From positions 186,001 to 250,000 of the forward strand of contig CAZGZC010000001.1 of the NCBI GenBank assembly GCA_964529685.1: a stretch of DNA of 64,000 nucleotides. Direction: 5' to 3'. The position numbers and the translations under genes were made by a program. This stretch comes from JALQUO01 sp964529685. Its GTDB lineage: Bacteria > Pseudomonadota > Alphaproteobacteria > Rickettsiales > Midichloriaceae. Below are positions 53,788-63,737 of this stretch, in pieces. Within the stretch, counting starts at the first letter, position 1; every line of letters begins with the position of its first letter. A model generated the notes under the pieces. It worked only from the letters and a program-made list of their open reading frames with translations, searched no databases and was not told where the DNA came from.

Positions 53788-56700
53788 TCAACGAGCCTGA
53801 ATGTGAGGGATACTATTACTAGTATCTATTATCTCGAATATCTTTTGAGTGCGGTGGTTAGGATCAAATTCCTTAACTTCCTCATAGCTAGTTATTGTAC
53901 CAAAAGTATCAAGGAAAGCTTTAACTAACCCTGTAGATTGCTTGCTTGAGAAGTATCCGACAGCAGGTTTAACTTCACCTATGACTTTAAGAAGATTTCC
54001 CTCTTCAATTAACTGACCATTAACTAATAACCTAGAAGCTATCATAAATGCAAAGTTATCCTGTGATTCAGCCGTTTTACCTTTGAGATAATTTTGCACA
54101 TTTAGCTTAGTAAAGACTTCTTCTGCAATCTTCTTACCTTGTTCAATAGCAGTTTTAGCTAAATCAGGCGTATGAATCTCTGGATTGATCTTACGAACTA
54201 TAGTTGCACTCAATGCTTCAATCTGCTCAAAACTATTTGTATTAATTTTTTCCTCTTGTATTGCATTGAAACCTATACCTAGTAATGCCCAATGCAATTC
54301 AGGATCTGCAAAAAATACTCGGACTTCTTCAGGCATATCATTATATAACTTTATAACTAAATTTAAACAGAATTTTTCTGGGTCTTTTTCTCCTGCAAGT
54401 TTATATCTAACTTCAAACTTTTTACTGAGTTTTTCTAAATTCCCTAAAATATCTTTATGTCCAAGCATCTCAGATATAGTTCTGTCAGAACGATTAGAAT
54501 AATCAAGAATTGCAGCTTGAATCGTAAGATCTAATCCATTCAGAGTACGCAGTTCTTCTTTTGATAGGTTATATAATTCATCTCTCTTCTTATTATGTGA
54601 AGGATTAGACTTAATTATATTTTCTACTAAACCACCTTTTTCAATTGTATTTGAAATTAAATCTTCAACATTAGAACCAGCTACTATATATGAGTTAGTT
54701 ATAGCTGTTTTTTCTTTTCTAAGTACGGGCTCTAGATTTTTTAAAACTCGCTCTACAACTTGTTGTGTAACTCCTTGTAGTTTCGAAAGATCATCTTCCG
54801 ATAATTTATCAACAATTGCTTTAGTTACAGCAAAAATTACTCTAAGCTCACTAGTTCTATCAGCAAAAGTTAAATATCTATCTCCAGATAGTTTATTCAT
54901 AACTTCTTTAGATATCTTAGCTGCTAAATCAGTAGGATCTATATCATTCTCTTCTTCTATATTAAAAAACTTCTCTTTATTAGAGAGATCTTGATATAAA
55001 ATAGCCTGATCAAGACATTCAAGACTGCTTAACTTACTGTCTCTAGCTTCTTCAGATTGCATTGTACTAAATGCTCTCTCTAAATACCAGTTTTTCAGTA
55101 CTACAGGCACATCAGCATTTTCTAACTTGCCTTGTGGTACAAAGCTTTGCAATAAAGATATATATGAATCTACCTCATCAGCAGATTTCTGTACTAACTC
55201 ACTATATAATACAAATTTTTCTTGACCAGATTTCCCTAATGATTTAACAATACTGGCAATCTTTGAATAGTTTGGAGATAAAGCTATATCAAGATAGTGG
55301 CGGATCTTTTGCGCTAATTGCTCTGGCAGTAACTGTCTATTTATACTTAAAACCTCACCAAGTTCTTTTCTTTGCTCTGGTCTCAGCTTGTCTATTTGAT
55401 CAGCTTTTTCAGCAAGTACATTTAAAAGTCTTGGCATTTCCTCATGAATAAAACCTACTCCCAATATTGGTTTAAAACCACTAGGAAATACTTCTAATAA
55501 TAATTTACCAATAATATTTTGAGATTCTGGAGTTAAATTATAAACTTTTTCGAGTTCTTGTAAAACTCGTTTCTCTGGTTTTGAATCTACTCTGGAAAAT
55601 GCACCCTTTACAGCAAGAGACTCAAGATGTTCTAATGGATTCTCAATTGACTTTTCCTTTATTGCCCCACCCTTAATCTCATCGAGATACTTATTCAATA
55701 AATCTTTTGTTAGGCCTTTTTTAGCAAGCTGCTCATTGAGAGTTTTTGTGGCTTGAGTTTCTGCATCAAGAAAAATAACACTTGAAAAGATCTGACTAGA
55801 AAGAATATTGCTTTGCGCAACACCTATTTCGCTTAATAATGGTATCTCTCTTACACCTATTGCAGTCTTAACTAATTTCCAACCATTACCTGTAAGCAAC
55901 TCAAGATCAGAGTATCTAATACTCAGCTTCTGAGCATAACGTAAAATCTCTTGATTAAATGGCATGCCAGTAACTTCACAATACTTCTGTAATGCATATG
56001 CAAGTTTAGCATCAATTGGATTTCTTGAAAGACTTGTCTTAACTTCTGCACCTTCAAGCAGTTTACTCACATCTAAATTCTTCTTCTCTGCTGCAGAAAC
56101 AAAGGACTCAAAACTAATGAAATCAAAACTACCTCCTTTTAAATGAAAATTTCCTAAATTAGCGTCACTAAAATTACATTTGATAAAGCTTGCATTTGCA
56201 AAACTATCTTCTTCGAAACTTGATTTATGGAAATTCATTCCTTCAAATATAGCAGATGTGAAATCACCCTTTATCTTTAGACCAACTAATCCATTAGAAT
56301 TTCTACTTAAGAATCCCCTAACATCTAGTTTTTGATGTTTCTCTCTTGCATTTTGCAGTTCTTTCGCTAGTTGAGTCACTGTCTCTTGTGAGCCAACCAT
56401 GATTTTTCCTTTGAACCAATCTAATCCAGCTTCTGCAATATTTCCTAAATTATTCCATGTAGCTTTGAGAGCAGCGATAGCTCTGTCCTTGTTTGTTTTA
56501 TTATCTATAAATATTTCTATAAGACCAGTAAGCTTTGTATTATCTAAATCAGTAATAACTTTCTTGATTGCAGCTATAAGATAAGGATCAAGATTTAATC
56601 CATTGAGTATTTCAGGAATAACTTTATTGAATGCTTGTCTTTCCTGAGGATCTAATGTTGAGATGAGACTTAATAACTCTCTCGCGAATAATTGCGAATT

Positions 56701-59700
56701 TATTGCGCTAAAATCACCTTTTTTCCAAGTAATCTGTAAGAGAGCATCACTTAGAATTGGATTACTATTAAAAGCTACCATGAATTTATTCATGAAACTC
56801 ATAGTTGAATTATATTCCAAAGAAAATTGAATGAATTTTCTATGCAACTCTTCTTGAGAAATATCTTTGCTATCACCTAATAAATGATTTATTAGCTGAT
56901 CTATCTCTGTAGTCTTAGAATTTCTAGTAATAATATTCTTAAGATCATTTGAATCAAATGAACTTTTTTTGATCTCGTTAGTTATTTTACTAATCTCGTG
57001 AAGATTTAACCCATATGGCATTTTCATAACTTTCACAATAGGAGCAAGAAGAGAGCTCAGCATTGTTTGTATTTCACCAACTCCCTCACCACCTTTTAGT
57101 CTGCAAGCTCCATCACGAATTATGTTATAGAGATCATTTTTAGAGATTTCATCTTTTCCGCCAAGACATGCATTTACTAGAATTTTTTGCTGATTTTGAG
57201 ATAATGTATCAAAATCATTAATAATCTCTACTAGCTCTTGTGTTGTAGCTACTTCCCCAAGCTTATTAACTTCTTTTGATAGTTGATCTATAACTTCCCA
57301 AGAAAGCTCATTAAGCGTAATGCCTGCATTAGTAGTAAAACCAAGTGTTTCAATTTGTCGAATCCTATCTTCGTATAGAATGCGTTCAAAAACCAATTTT
57401 GCCTCTTCTAGAGATATCTTATTGAGTCTATCAGCTAATAATCTATAGTTACCATCAGAAAGTTTACCTTCATTTGTTGCATTTTTTAAAGCATTTAAAG
57501 CTTCTTCTAGAGTTTGACTTTTAGATATAATTTCAAATACAATGCCTCTCTCAGAAAGCTGCTTAGCTTTTATTTCTGCAACATGTGCTTCATACTTAGC
57601 TCTTTCTTCCACAGCAATCTCAGGATTTTCAGGTAGATCAGCTTTAAAGATGCCATTTATTTCATTTCTTACTTTGATTCCTGCGTAGTTTATTTTAGCC
57701 TTAACTATGAGACTATCTAATGTTACTTTGTTTTTAATTCCAAATATCTTGAATGTATCTTGAATCTTCTCATCTGACCATTCAGATCCATCAATGAGGT
57801 AAAAATAAAGTTGTTTTAAAACATCTTCAGCTTTAGCTCTATCTTGAACATTTGTAAAACATTCCAAAGTGCTGAAACCATTCACTATAGTTCCGTTATC
57901 CATAACCTTCTCTAAGGTCTCAAGGAATGTTGAAGTCAAGAAAGACATAATTGTTGGCAATATATCAATCAAACCTTTATCAATAACTTCTTTTAGAGTT
58001 TTAAATTCAGGTCTATTGAAATACTCTACAACAACAGCAATATTAGCTTGATCACCACATGCTTTAACCAGATTAGCAATTTCTCTCTGTTGATTTGGAT
58101 CTCTTAAAAAATCTATAAGATCTTTATTCTCTTTAAGCCACTTAATAGCTTCAGTAGTCATATCATCGTTGTTATCACTACCAAGTGCAACAGAGATTTT
58201 ATATAGCTTTTGTAAGCTATTAGAATCTAAAATTCTAGATGTAATCTCTAAGAATTTCGGCGTTAGACCAAATTTTGTAAGATTAGTTTTCATTGCGCCT
58301 TGTTGCTCAGCTGCAATCTTAGTTATCTCCTCAATTTGTTTGGCATGTTTGCTAAGTACAGTACCAAAGTTAGAATGATTTTGTGTAATCTCTAAAATCT
58401 TAGGCAGATAAGTAAATAGTGGCATATCATTACCAAGGTCTTCAGTAACGTTAGCTAATCTTTTTAAAATCTCTGGATTTGTTACAACTGGTAGGAAATC
58501 CTTCACAAACTTAGTATCGATCTTGGATAACACTTCGCTATCAAATACCTCTTTTGCACTTCCAACTGGTATAAAAACTTTAAAATTCTCTATAGATAGA
58601 TCTACTGGCAATTTTATGATCCCCATCTCAATCATTTGTTTGCCAAGAGTATTTATAGTATACTTTATTTTATTATCTTTCTCTTCAGAATCAAAAAGTT
58701 GTAGCAAAACTAATTCAGGAGATTTACCAACAATCTTCAGTGTTTCTGGAAAATTCTTAGCTGCAAATCTCATCTCTTTCGCTCCAACTTTCATTATATT
58801 TAAAGGTCCTTTGAGCAACTCATCTACAATGAACTTACCTTCCAAAAGAGATTTTTGTATTGTTTGATCTTCCAGGATTTCTTCTAGAATTTTTATTGCA
58901 TGTTCTGGTGATATAAGATCCTTTACACCATTGATTGTTTCAGCGCATATTAAAGATCCAATATATTCTGTTTTATTGCTGATTAGTGTTTTAAAACCTT
59001 CAAATTGTGATAGGATTGATAATCCTTTACTAGCTAATTTTAGATTAATCTGATTGAGAGAAGCTTCTTTGGCTTTTTTAGTTGCTTCATTATTTTCCTT
59101 AGAGAGATTTATCTTTAATCTTGTAACTACCAATACACCAATTTCTGCTAGATCTTGACCTGTGATTTTCTCCTTATTTTTCTCAAGATAAACTAGTATG
59201 GACTTAATAAAGTCTTGATCTAATAAAGTAGTATTGTCTTTTTCAGGAAGGCTCATTAAAAAAGCAATTGCCTTCTCAATATCAGCTTGATGACTTGTTA
59301 GATCCGCAATAAACTCATTTATCTCTTTACTTTTAGACAATCCTGCAGCTAACAAAGGATCTTTCATAGCCATATCATGTTCAGGAAAGAATTGAGGAGC
59401 TAAGCATTTTACTAAGAGCACTATTTTATTTCCATGCTTCCATAAGCTCATCCAGAAATTTGAGTTTGCAATGACAGAATTCCAAAAAATTCTTAATCCA
59501 CTACGTAATCCTATTTTATTTCCATTTTCACGCTCTTTAGCTATTTCTGAGAAGAGATTGCCAATAAATTCTTTGACATATTGATCTTTGGCAACGTCTG
59601 TGACAGCATTAAAAATTTCTTCTTGTATAGGAGAAAGCTTATGTTGTGCTTCATTACTAAGCTCGTTTTCTACATTATGTGATGTCTTTTCTGTATCTAG

Positions 59701-59703
59701 CAT
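53788..59703 (-). CDS. Giant 1971-residue helical protein with a pentapeptide-repeat island
   Basis: A very long open frame, about 5.9 kb, with low complexity in Leu, Lys, Glu and Ile and no signal peptide. Most of the protein reads as repeated amphipathic helices, without motifs that I recognise. Residues about 1145-1198 contain a run of pentapeptide-repeat units (DFTSA, IFEGM, NFHKS, SFEED, SFANA, SFIKC, NFSDA, NLGNF), which form a quadrilateral beta-helix. The frame is uninterrupted, which argues for selection in a genome with visible decay. It may be a secreted host-interacting protein, but I see no secretion signal or catalytic site. No homologue is named. Confidence 0.6.
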   Translation of the reverse strand: MLDTEKTSHNVENELSNEAQHKLSPIQEEIFNAVTDVAKDQYVKEFIGNLFSEIAKERENGNKIGLRSGLRIFWNSVIANSNFWMSLWKHGNKIVLLVKCLAPQFFPEHDMAMKDPLLAAGLSKSKEINEFIADLTSHQADIEKAIAFLMSLPEKDNTTLLDQDFIKSILVYLEKNKEKITGQDLAEIGVLVVTRLKINLSKENNEATKKAKEASLNQINLKLASKGLSILSQFEGFKTLISNKTEYIGSLICAETINGVKDLISPEHAIKILEEILEDQTIQKSLLEGKFIVDELLKGPLNIMKVGAKEMRFAAKNFPETLKIVGKSPELVLLQLFDSEEKDNKIKYTINTLGKQMIEMGIIKLPVDLSIENFKVFIPVGSAKEVFDSEVLSKIDTKFVKDFLPVVTNPEILKRLANVTEDLGNDMPLFTYLPKILEITQNHSNFGTVLSKHAKQIEEITKIAAEQQGAMKTNLTKFGLTPKFLEITSRILDSNSLQKLYKISVALGSDNNDDMTTEAIKWLKENKDLIDFLRDPNQQREIANLVKACGDQANIAVVVEYFNRPEFKTLKEVIDKGLIDILPTIMSFLTSTFLETLEKVMDNGTIVNGFSTLECFTNVQDRAKAEDVLKQLYFYLIDGSEWSDEKIQDTFKIFGIKNKVTLDSLIVKAKINYAGIKVRNEINGIFKADLPENPEIAVEERAKYEAHVAEIKAKQLSERGIVFEIISKSQTLEEALNALKNATNEGKLSDGNYRLLADRLNKISLEEAKLVFERILYEDRIRQIETLGFTTNAGITLNELSWEVIDQLSKEVNKLGEVATTQELVEIINDFDTLSQNQQKILVNACLGGKDEISKNDLYNIIRDGACRLKGGEGVGEIQTMLSSLLAPIVKVMKMPYGLNLHEISKITNEIKKSSFDSNDLKNIITRNSKTTEIDQLINHLLGDSKDISQEELHRKFIQFSLEYNSTMSFMNKFMVAFNSNPILSDALLQITWKKGDFSAINSQLFARELLSLISTLDPQERQAFNKVIPEILNGLNLDPYLIAAIKKVITDLDNTKLTGLIEIFIDNKTNKDRAIAALKATWNNLGNIAEAGLDWFKGKIMVGSQETVTQLAKELQNAREKHQKLDVRGFLSRNSNGLVGLKIKGDFTSAIFEGMNFHKSSFEEDSFANASFIKCNFSDANLGNFHLKGGSFDFISFESFVSAAEKKNLDVSKLLEGAEVKTSLSRNPIDAKLAYALQKYCEVTGMPFNQEILRYAQKLSIRYSDLELLTGNGWKLVKTAIGVREIPLLSEIGVAQSNILSSQIFSSVIFLDAETQATKTLNEQLAKKGLTKDLLNKYLDEIKGGAIKEKSIENPLEHLESLAVKGAFSRVDSKPEKRVLQELEKVYNLTPESQNIIGKLLLEVFPSGFKPILGVGFIHEEMPRLLNVLAEKADQIDKLRPEQRKELGEVLSINRQLLPEQLAQKIRHYLDIALSPNYSKIASIVKSLGKSGQEKFVLYSELVQKSADEVDSYISLLQSFVPQGKLENADVPVVLKNWYLERAFSTMQSEEARDSKLSSLECLDQAILYQDLSNKEKFFNIEEENDIDPTDLAAKISKEVMNKLSGDRYLTFADRTSELRVIFAVTKAIVDKLSEDDLSKLQGVTQQVVERVLKNLEPVLRKEKTAITNSYIVAGSNVEDLISNTIEKGGLVENIIKSNPSHNKKRDELYNLSKEELRTLNGLDLTIQAAILDYSNRSDRTISEMLGHKDILGNLEKLSKKFEVRYKLAGEKDPEKFCLNLVIKLYNDMPEEVRVFFADPELHWALLGIGFNAIQEEKINTNSFEQIEALSATIVRKINPEIHTPDLAKTAIEQGKKIAEEVFTKLNVQNYLKGKTAESQDNFAFMIASRLLVNGQLIEEGNLLKVIGEVKPAVGYFSSKQSTGLVKAFLDTFGTITSYEEVKEFDPNHRTQKIFEIIDTSNSIPHIQAR

Positions 59704-59766
59704 TGCTTTTTATAGTTGTGTTTTATATTCAGTATAAATGGTAAATATGACAATTTTATTAAAAAT

Positions 59767-60837
59767 CTAAGTCCAATGGAATTTTACTCGCAGCTGTACT
59801 GAAGTTAGTATATCATAAGTTGCATTACATGTAGTATTGATCAGCATCTCAAGTGGCAAATTTTTTCCCCAAAGAGTAACAAGATTGCCACACTTAATGC
59901 CTTTTAATTCCGAGATATTAACTGTAATCATATCCATTGATACTCTACCTATCATTGTACAAATGTTATCTTTTATCAGTACTAATGTTCCATCAACCGC
60001 ACACCTTGGATAACCATCGCCGTAACCAATTCCTATTGTTGCTAATTTCAGATTGCTTGTTGCTCTATATCTTGCACCGTACCCTATGGTTGTTCCGGTT
60101 GGTATCTCTCTTACACTCATAATCTTAGCAAATAAAGTCATGACAGGCTTTAAACCTAATTCCACACCAATTTGATCTCTTAAAGGAGAAATACCATATA
60201 ATGCAATGCCTGGTCTTACTACGTCATAATGAGCTTGAGGAAAATTAAAAATCCCAGCTGAATTACATAAGCTTTTAGGACCAGGAAAATCATTTGCTAA
60301 TTTAGCAAATCTTTCAATTTGCACTTGATTGAGTGGGTGCTCTATATCATCAGCACATGCAAAGTGAGAAGTCAGAGTGATAACACCAATACAATCCATA
60401 CTTCTTAAACCTTGATAAACATCTGTAATTTCATCTATTTTGAAACCAAGTCTTCCTATACCTGTATCCACCTTTAACCAAATATTTATTTTTCTAGGAA
60501 GATCAATATTAAAAATACTAAGTTGAGACCAATCATGTACAATCAACTCAAAATTATTACATGATGCAATCATTACATCTTCTTGATTGTAAACTCCTTG
60601 CATGATACAGATAGGTGATTTTATACCAACTTTTCTTAGAGCTAGTCCTTCATCTATCCTTGCTACTCCTATGAAATCTACTAGATGATCTATTCTTATT
60701 GCAGTTGATCTTATTCCATGTCCGTAAGCATTTGCCTTGAGCATAGCCATTATTTTGCTCTTTGACGCCTTCTCTTTTATAACACTGATATTATGCGCTA
60801 AGTCTTCGCTTGATAGCACTGCAAAAGGAGAAAGCAT
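59767..60837 (-). CDS. alr: Alanine racemase
   Basis: A PLP enzyme that makes D-alanine for peptidoglycan. The 356-residue protein has the cofactor lysine in AMLKANAYGHG (Lys34), the barrel strands LKVDTGIGRLGFK and LTSHFACAD, the PLP-phosphate block VRPGIALYG, and the second active-site Tyr in TTIGYGARYRA, followed by MIGRVSMDMITVN. The length is normal. It is located just upstream of the giant gene on the same strand and diverges from the symporter gene. With VanX and GlmU it supports an active cell wall. Confidence 0.96.
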   Translation of the reverse strand: MLSPFAVLSSEDLAHNISVIKEKASKSKIMAMLKANAYGHGIRSTAIRIDHLVDFIGVARIDEGLALRKVGIKSPICIMQGVYNQEDVMIASCNNFELIVHDWSQLSIFNIDLPRKINIWLKVDTGIGRLGFKIDEITDVYQGLRSMDCIGVITLTSHFACADDIEHPLNQVQIERFAKLANDFPGPKSLCNSAGIFNFPQAHYDVVRPGIALYGISPLRDQIGVELGLKPVMTLFAKIMSVREIPTGTTIGYGARYRATSNLKLATIGIGYGDGYPRCAVDGTLVLIKDNICTMIGRVSMDMITVNISELKGIKCGNLVTLWGKNLPLEMLINTTCNATYDILTSVQLRVKFHWT

Positions 60838-60915
60838 TTTTTACAGTTAATATATAACATAATGTGATTGAATTTTTGATAAAAAAATGCGACAATACAA
60901 AATCAAAACATTGGA

Positions 60916-62163
60916 ATGAAAAACCGCATACTGTCTTTAGAGACATGGCAAAAGATCATAATGAGTATAATACTGGGTGTTTTAACTGGTTTAATTTTTG
61001 GTGAATATGTTAAATCTTTAAATTATTTAGGCATAATATTCCTTAATATGATCAAGATGATTACTATACCTATGATATTTTGTACCATAATATATGGTAT
61101 GACCAGCGTTGAGAGTTATAGTGGATTCAGGAGGATCAGCACAAAAGCAATTTGTATCTTTCTAAGCACGGCAATAGTTGCTGCATCAATAGGCTTAATA
61201 ACATCTTCATTACTTGCTCCAGGCGATACACAAAATAAAGGCAGGATATTAGAGATGATAGCCAATCATGGAGGAAAGATGCATGATAATTATCATCTCT
61301 TATCTTTACCAGATTTTTTTATAAATATTATACCAAGCAATATCCTCAAAGCAGCTGTAGAAGGTAACATTTTGCAGATAATAGTTTTTGCATTTTTTTG
61401 TGGTGCTGTACTTAATAAAACAAGAGCACAAAGCTCAGAATTAATAAAAATCTTCCATCAACTAGCTCAAATGCTCTTTAGCATGATTAATACTATTATG
61501 AAGTTTGCCCCAATAGGTGTTTTTGGTTATATTACTGCACTTGTTGCATCTGAAGGTCTTGAAATAATGTTTATAATGATTAAACTTATAATAACAATTA
61601 TTATTGGATGTCTAATCCAATATATTTTCTTTGGATTAGTTCTCTTGCTTATAGGAAAAGTTTCACCAATCCCTTTTTATAAAAAGATATTTGGGCTACA
61701 GTTATTAGCCTTCTCGACAAGTAGCTCAAAAGCTGTTTTAGTACCAATGATAGAGTTATGTGAAAAGAAATTGGGTACATCAAAAGAAGGGAGTCGTTTT
61801 ATTCTACCTCTCTCAGCAGCTTTAAATATGGATGGAGGTGCAATATATCAAGCCTCATGTGCAGTATTCTTTAGCCAGATATACGGTATACACTTTGGAA
61901 TTCATGAATATATAATCATAATCTTGATGTCTACTATTGCTTCAATTGGAGGTGCTGGAATACCTAGTGGCGTCCTATTATTCCTCGGAATAGTTCTTAA
62001 CTCAGTAGGTATACCAATGGATGGTGTTCTAATCATAGCTACTGTAGATAGAATTCTTGATATGTTCACAACAGCAATTAATGTTACAGGGGATCTTTTT
62101 GCAACACTAATGGTTGAGTTATCTGAAAAGAAAGTAAATAAGAAAATATATTCAAAGTTGTAG
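60916..62163 (+). CDS. Dicarboxylate/amino acid:cation symporter (GltP/DctA family)
   Basis: A 415-residue member of the DAACS family. The re-entrant loop motif LLAFSTSSSKAVLVPM (serine-rich HP1) and the helix 7 region LSAALNMDGGAIYQ (NMDG, sodium and substrate binding) are present. The second loop follows as SIGGAGIPSGVLLF. It imports glutamate or C4-dicarboxylates, which would feed the 2-oxoglutarate dehydrogenase encoded earlier in the window. It is divergent from alr. A 36-codon frame follows three bases after the stop. Confidence 0.94.
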   Translation: MKNRILSLETWQKIIMSIILGVLTGLIFGEYVKSLNYLGIIFLNMIKMITIPMIFCTIIYGMTSVESYSGFRRISTKAICIFLSTAIVAASIGLITSSLLAPGDTQNKGRILEMIANHGGKMHDNYHLLSLPDFFINIIPSNILKAAVEGNILQIIVFAFFCGAVLNKTRAQSSELIKIFHQLAQMLFSMINTIMKFAPIGVFGYITALVASEGLEIMFIMIKLIITIIIGCLIQYIFFGLVLLLIGKVSPIPFYKKIFGLQLLAFSTSSSKAVLVPMIELCEKKLGTSKEGSRFILPLSAALNMDGGAIYQASCAVFFSQIYGIHFGIHEYIIIILMSTIASIGGAGIPSGVLLFLGIVLNSVGIPMDGVLIIATVDRILDMFTTAINVTGDLFATLMVELSEKKVNKKIYSKL

Positions 62164-62165
62164 AT

Positions 62166-62276
62166 ATGAATGTTGTTGACCTTAAGTCAATTGACTGGAA
62201 TCACAAGTTTGATAAAACTACAAGTCTCAAACCAACAAATCCAGCTGAAGTAAAGAAAATTGTTGCTTTAAACTAG
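62166..62276 (+). pseudogene. Short 36-codon frame, possible gene remnant
   Basis: It begins three bases after the symporter stop and ends just before the convergent kinase-like gene. The peptide (MNVVDLKSIDWNHKFDKTTS, then LKPTNPAEVKKIVALN) has the flavour of the start of an FAD-binding oxidoreductase domain, where a P-x-x-x-x-EV-x-x-IV pattern is common. The family is not confirmed. It may be the amputated N-terminus of a lost gene or a chance frame. Confidence 0.25.
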
Positions 62277-62281
62277 TTTGG

Positions 62282-63505
62282 TCAGAGACTGATGTCACCT
62301 TGTTTGTAATCAGTTTCTAACTTACTCGTAAAATTAGTCCAGATATCTTTGACACGCTCATGCATATCTTGACTCAAATCAAGCGCTTCAGCACATAAAT
62401 CTCTATGTGCCTCTAATTCTTTTTGTTTTCCAAATATAAGATCCTTTACTTCCACCATACATTCTTTAACTAACTCTTGATTATTTAATTGCTGCAAAAA
62501 TCTTTTAAAAGGATTAATTCCTTCATTAGCAAGGTGTTTTGCTTGTAAAGTAGCACCAAAGTCAATCGGTATAAAGCCTGTAATATTATTATTGTCATCA
62601 AACTTCAGCATAATATTGAAAGGATGTAAATCAAAATCTCTCAGTAAGTAAATACAAGTTAAATTTAGTTTGATGAAACTCTTTAATAGTTTTGGATCTT
62701 TTATCTTATCCATGAATTTATCATAATAATATTCATTTGGCTTCTGCAAATTTAGATACTGACCTAGTGTTTGATTCCCACACTCTTTAGAGATTACATG
62801 TTCTACTTCATTAATTTTTCCTACTCTATATTTAGTTGTATTCTCTTGACCTAAAACTTCCCTCAGCATCTCATTTGCAAGAACTTCTATTCTTGTTTTG
62901 TCCGCTGCTGAAATGAATTTGTTTTGTTGATATTGCTTAAAATACCAAATTGATTGATGCTTTCGTTGAACTGGATTACCATCTGGAGATCCTTTCTTTG
63001 CTTTTCCACTCTGATTATAAGAGTTATTAATTTTTTGCGGGTTTTCTACAATCTCAAATAGTCTATCTTTTATTAGGTGCTTCTTTAAGTTAGCTAATAT
63101 CTCTGCTCTTGTTATTGGCGGTGCAGGAGGTTCAGGTGCTACCTCTTCTCTTGTTATTGGCGGTGCAGGAGGTTCAGGTGCTACCTGATTTGCAGCAAGA
63201 TACTCAATTCTACCTATAATAGATCTTTCTGTAGGATAACCAAAAAGTTCAAGTACTGTGAGGAAAAAGTCTACTATCCAGTTTGGTTGATATTTGATCA
63301 AATCTTCAAATGCTTGCTTAGGAGTGCCTTTTCTTGACACTAATTTCTTGGCTAGCCCTCCAAATAATTTGTTTAACTTTTCCTTTTGATTTTCTTCAAT
63401 TTTAAAATCAATACTGGTCAATGAATTCTTGATTGAACTTTGATCAGAGTCTGCTGGTAAAGTCCTTATCGCATTAATAATTTGGTTAATAATTTTTTGT
63501 GTCAT
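62282..63505 (-). CDS. Protein/lipid kinase-like protein with proline-rich tandem repeats
   Basis: A 407-residue protein. The C-terminal half carries kinase-like signatures: LLRDFDLHPFNIML near residues 286-299 resembles the catalytic loop RDxDxxxxN, and IPIDFGAT near 310-317 supplies a DFG-like metal-binding motif. A phosphatidylinositol-kinase-like layout (D-x-H-x-x-N then DFG) is a plausible alternative. Residues 108-135 consist of two copies of VAPEPPAPPITREE, a Pro-rich unit that could bind SH3-like domains. There is no signal peptide and no recognised bacterial orthologue. It could be a host-directed effector, but that is inference. Confidence 0.55.
   Translation of the reverse strand: MTQKIINQIINAIRTLPADSDQSSIKNSLTSIDFKIEENQKEKLNKLFGGLAKKLVSRKGTPKQAFEDLIKYQPNWIVDFFLTVLELFGYPTERSIIGRIEYLAANQVAPEPPAPPITREEVAPEPPAPPITRAEILANLKKHLIKDRLFEIVENPQKINNSYNQSGKAKKGSPDGNPVQRKHQSIWYFKQYQQNKFISAADKTRIEVLANEMLREVLGQENTTKYRVGKINEVEHVISKECGNQTLGQYLNLQKPNEYYYDKFMDKIKDPKLLKSFIKLNLTCIYLLRDFDLHPFNIMLKFDDNNNITGFIPIDFGATLQAKHLANEGINPFKRFLQQLNNQELVKECMVEVKDLIFGKQKELEAHRDLCAEALDLSQDMHERVKDIWTNFTSKLETDYKQGDISL
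63101..63184 (-). repeat. Two tandem 42-base units encoding a proline-rich 14-residue repeat
   Basis: Two directly adjacent, almost identical 42-base units inside the kinase-like gene encode VAPEPPAPPITREE and then VAPEPPAPPITRAE. The near identity of the DNA suggests a recent, possibly length-variable, tandem duplication. Confidence 0.85.
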
Positions 63506-63626
63506 ATAAAATATTGTATGGTATTACTCTTGATAGTTGCAGTATACAATTTAAATATTACAAATATATTAAGGAGCTGTATTTTTACTAAAAGCAAAAT
63601 TTGGATTTTAAAAAAGGAAATTAAAA

Positions 63627-63703
63627 TGGTCGGGGCAGCAGGATTCGAACCTACGACCCTTTGGTCCCAAACCAAATGCGCTACCAGGCTGCGCTATGCC
63701 CCG
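63627..63703 (-). tRNA. tRNA-Pro (anticodon UGG)
   Basis: The reverse strand shows acceptor CGGGGCA paired with TGCCCCG, D-arm AGCGCAGCCTGGTAGCGC, anticodon stem TTTGG/CCAAA with loop TTTGGGA (anticodon TGG), T-loop TTCGAAT and an encoded 3' CCA. This is a full cloverleaf. A small plus-strand frame antisense to it is spurious. Confidence 0.94.
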
Positions 63704-63737
63704 ATGTGAATGATAGTAATGAATTTTACTGATATTG

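Noticed and set aside
63482..63709. A plus-strand frame ending near the tRNA-Pro gene
   Set aside because: Its last third is the reverse complement of a complete tRNA, including the encoded CCA, so it is a known type of false protein.
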